Shown here: one piece after another, positions 19,718 to 21,753 of the stretch
Numbering within the stretch: position 1 is the stretch's first letter
Layout of the letters: each line of letters begins with the position of its first letter
Origin: Didymodactylos carnosus
Taxonomy: Eukaryota > Rotifera > Eurotatoria > Philodinida > Philodinidae
Assembly: GCA_905250885.1 (NCBI GenBank)
Contig: CAJNOQ010003019.1
Location: 1 to 21,753, forward strand
Direction: 5' to 3'
DNA length: 21,753 nt
The notes under the pieces: model-generated
Database searches by the model: none
Told to the model about the DNA's origin: nothing
Seen by the model: only the letters and a program-made list of their open reading frames with translations
Made by a program: the position numbers and the translations under genes

Positions 19718-20013
19718 TCAAAAAAAAATCTAGCATTGCCCGATTCATCTAGGTTACTAGATTTTTACTCGATTGCAACTACTGTGTAACAACAATGGAA
19801 ATCTAGTAATCGGGCGATTGCTACATTTCATCTAGTTGCAACTATCGACTTATCGCTCGATAATAGCTCGATTTAACTATTACTAGTTGCACCTGTAGAC
19901 GCATCTAGTTAAAAGTCCCTTTTCCAACTAGTAATCTAGATGACAACTAGTCCTGTATCGCCCGATAACAGACGAAATGTATCTAGATTTTTCCCATAGA
20001 TGATGTTTGCCTG
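19718..20013 (+). repeat. Long dispersed repeat, copy 2
   Basis: This is a direct copy of 7073-7368, identical over its last 125 bases and visibly diverged before that. Several of the ATCGGGCGAT palindromic words present in copy 1 are mutated here (for example TCGCTCGATAATAGCTCGA), so copy 2 is the more decayed in its first half. Confidence 0.85.
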
Positions 20014-20493
20014 GGATATGCAGTTTGAAGCGCATTTGTAGCTCATGCAGTGTCCCGCAAATTATTCGAGAAGGTAATTTTCAGTATTTTCACATTGGTC
20101 AATCCCTAGGAGCGTCTGAACATTTCGAACTCGGTTAGGATTTGGATTAAACTAAGTTGAAAAGTGTTATGTGAACGTGGCTTTACAATTTCGTTTCTGT
20201 CTTATTTGCTTCTCACAAGCGTTCACGCAATCGGCTAGTTTTGTCTCTTCGATGTTTTCTAATACAAGTTGATGTGCTCTATCCGATAATGAGGTTATTT
20301 CGAATTTTCCGCACGGATTAGTGTTTTCTAAGAAAGACTAGGAAAAAGATCAAGGTTGTTTCGGCTATTTTCGATCTATAATGAGTCCGAATGTATTCAA
20401 ACGCCATCCAAAGTATATATTCCCAAGTTTGAAATAGCATACAAAACAAAGTCACACTGTGCAGGTGGACGAATAGTTTTTCGAGCCACTGTA

Positions 20494-21289
20494 TGTATCA
20501 GACAATTTACCTTAGCTTTAATGCCTTTTCTGACTACGTCGACAAATTGTCAGATCAAACGCAAATGTGTTAAAAAGGTCACATTTAAGCAATTGTTATC
20601 AAGTACATCACTGCTCTATATTTTACCAATTTTACCATTTCTCTTTTAATCTTTTTTCGGTATAAAAAAGACAAAAGCTAAATACGCGCGAAGATGCACA
20701 TAAACTTTTTTCTCAGAACAAATGAGAGCGCAAAAAAAAGCATTATACAAAAAAAAACATGAGAAAAAAAATGATGTATAACCTCTTTTTCTTTATTCCA
20801 CACAAATCACTTCAACAATATGAAAAAGAGAAAGTCGTTAGGAAAAAAAAAAGAATTTCAACTCTAAGTTGACTGAAATATACACACAGAAAATTAGAAA
20901 AAGAATGGTTGAGATATGTATACACACGTATTTTCTTTAGAAAACACTGGAAATACAAAGTAGGTATGCATCTATCGTTTATTTTTGTAATATTGCATTC
21001 ATATAAAAAAAAGAAAGAAAACAATCATAGAAAAACAAAAATATTCCGACAGAGATTCAACTTTGATAAGCATTGCTAATGACCGACCTGCAGATTATTT
21101 TACTATCAAGCACAGATATTTTGCAATAAAAAAAAAAAAACTATTGATTTTTTTCATTCACTCCCGTCGAAAAAGAAAAAGTATAAATCACTGTGCTGTA
21201 TGGTAATTGAATAATATACAGTAGTTTACACTGTAAAAAGAAAGAACAAAAATAAAAAATAATTGAATAGTTTTTTTCTTTTCAATTAA
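20494..21289. other. AT-rich stretch, no supported gene
   Basis: Long A runs dominate from about 20690 to 21260. Open frames (20812-21024 minus and the end of 20356-20649) are low-complexity or antisense to the Tc1-like arm. The 3' UTR of the minus-strand gene ending at 21290 must lie in the right part; no AATAAA follows its stop closely. Confidence 0.45.
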
Positions 21290-21545
21290 TTAATTAATTC
21301 TAATTGGTTTTTCTGGAAATAATGATTTTTTTGTTTTACGTGGATTAAGTGGCATTGACACTTGTATACCTAACCAAACCGTATCTAACAAGAATAAAAA
21401 TATAATTTTAACATTATTTGTTATTATACATCTAATAAAATAGAAACATACTTATTATATGTTTTAATTCATTTAACTTGATTGTTCCTTCATTTTCGTC
21501 ACATTTACATATTAATTTTGATCCATTGAATATTGAAAATCGATA
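21290..21545 (-). CDS. Last two exons of an unrecognised gene (partial)
   Basis: Exon 21545-21452 (94 nt) follows an acceptor with a strong pyrimidine tract (GTCTTTTTTTTAG) and reads YRFSIFNGSKLICKCDENEG then TIKLNELKHII. It is joined across a 67-bp intron (GTATGTTT...TTCTTGTTAG) in phase 1 to 21384-21290. That exon reads NTVWLGIQVSMPLNPRKTKK, then SLFPEKPIRIN, stop TAA. The phase match across the intron and the varied composition make this a real gene end. The upstream exons lie to the right of the window. The C-terminus is basic and Pro-containing with no visible membrane segment. Product not recognised. Confidence 0.75.
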
Positions 21546-21753
21546 CTAAAAAAAAGACAAATGCAATCAAACAAGAGATTGAGAAAATTTCCTATCTGTT
21601 ACATATACAGGGTGTTACATAACCTTTTTCTCCCCCCTTACACGACCTAAAGGACAGATAATATCAGAAAGTATTTATACCAGGTTAAAGCCCATCAAAA
21701 ACTAGATTTATGAGTGTAATTGATATTCCGTATGATGTTTATTGGCTGTAGAA
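21546..21753. other. Intron sequence with a possible transposon end
   Basis: This is upstream intron of the minus-strand gene. At 21606 the plus strand reads TACAGGGTGTTACATAACC, which looks like a mariner-type terminus (TA followed by CAGGGTG). The matching end would be outside the window, so this is only a suggestion. Confidence 0.3.

Larger units (their letters stand above)
18900..20182. mobile_element. Outer TTA-flanked element with ~44-bp terminal inverted repeats
   Basis: The ends read inward AGCCACGTTCACA on both sides, and the similarity continues through AACTTAGTTTAATCC (about 8 mismatches in 44). The flanks are TTA at 18897-18899 and TTA at 20183-20185, a 3-bp target duplication as made by PIF/Harbinger-type transposases. 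The 1283 bp contain no transposase; much of it is other repeats (18988-19380, 19502-19613, 19718-20013). Without them the element would be about 480 bp, a MITE. Confidence 0.8.
17770..20491. mobile_element. Possible old Tc1-like element hosting nested insertions
   Basis: The segments 17923-18097 (plus) and 20425-20245 (minus) are inverted copies. Their inner ~85 bases (CTTAGAAAACACTAATCCG onward) differ at only about five positions. The right arm continues outward to TACAGTGGCTCGAAAAAC (minus, ending 20491 and flanked by TA), the style of a Tc1/mariner terminus. The left arm reaches ACTATTCGCCC at 17820, matching ACTATTCGTCC in the right arm, and perhaps ATACATACGAGTGCAAAAG near 17770. Without the nested insertions the element would be about 1.1-1.2 kb. 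No transposase is left. The shared arms also look faintly protein-coding, but their inner differences would all change amino acids, which argues against that. Confidence 0.45.

Overview
The window is AT-rich eukaryotic nuclear DNA, most likely from an invertebrate animal. Its genes are split by short GT-AG introns (several of 53-67 bp), coding exons carry animal-type low-complexity runs, and the left edge holds the start of a canonical eukaryotic elongation factor eEF1A. Compact introns, a non-LTR retrotransposon and many small fold-back elements in about 21 kb would suit a bdelloid rotifer, but that is inference; no rRNA, tRNA or mitochondrial marker is present to confirm it.

Four host genes can be supported. 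(1) 1-126, minus: the first 42 codons of eEF1A, running off the window. (2) 3490-5924, minus: a four-exon gene for an unrecognised protein of about 709 residues, with a poly-A signal almost touching its stop codon. (3) 13783-16939, plus: a two-exon gene for a type I membrane protein of about 506 residues (signal peptide, fibronectin-III-like ectodomain, one transmembrane helix, long acidic tail). (4) 21290-21545, minus: the last two exons of an unrecognised gene entering from the right. Weaker exon candidates lie at 2413-2559, 2944-3171 and 18575-18643.

The rest is dominated by mobile DNA. A broken but largely readable non-LTR retrotransposon occupies about 8206-12311 on the minus strand. It has ORF1 with a coiled-coil-like segment, ORF2 with endonuclease and reverse transcriptase, and a 3' stem-loop with an AATAAATAAAT tail. 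A perfect 25-bp snap-back inverted duplication interrupts its RT reading frame. At 17770-20491 several fold-back elements are nested inside one another, two of them flanked by TTA duplications, and the whole may sit between the arms of an old Tc1-like element. Two dispersed repeats each occur twice: 7073-7368 and 19718-20013 as direct copies, 6236-6336 and 12450-12542 as inverted copies.

I see no operon, CRISPR array, defence island or other coordinated multi-gene system. The most interesting signals are structural: the nested fold-back stack, the mosaic identity between the two long repeat copies, and the snap-back duplication inside the RT gene.
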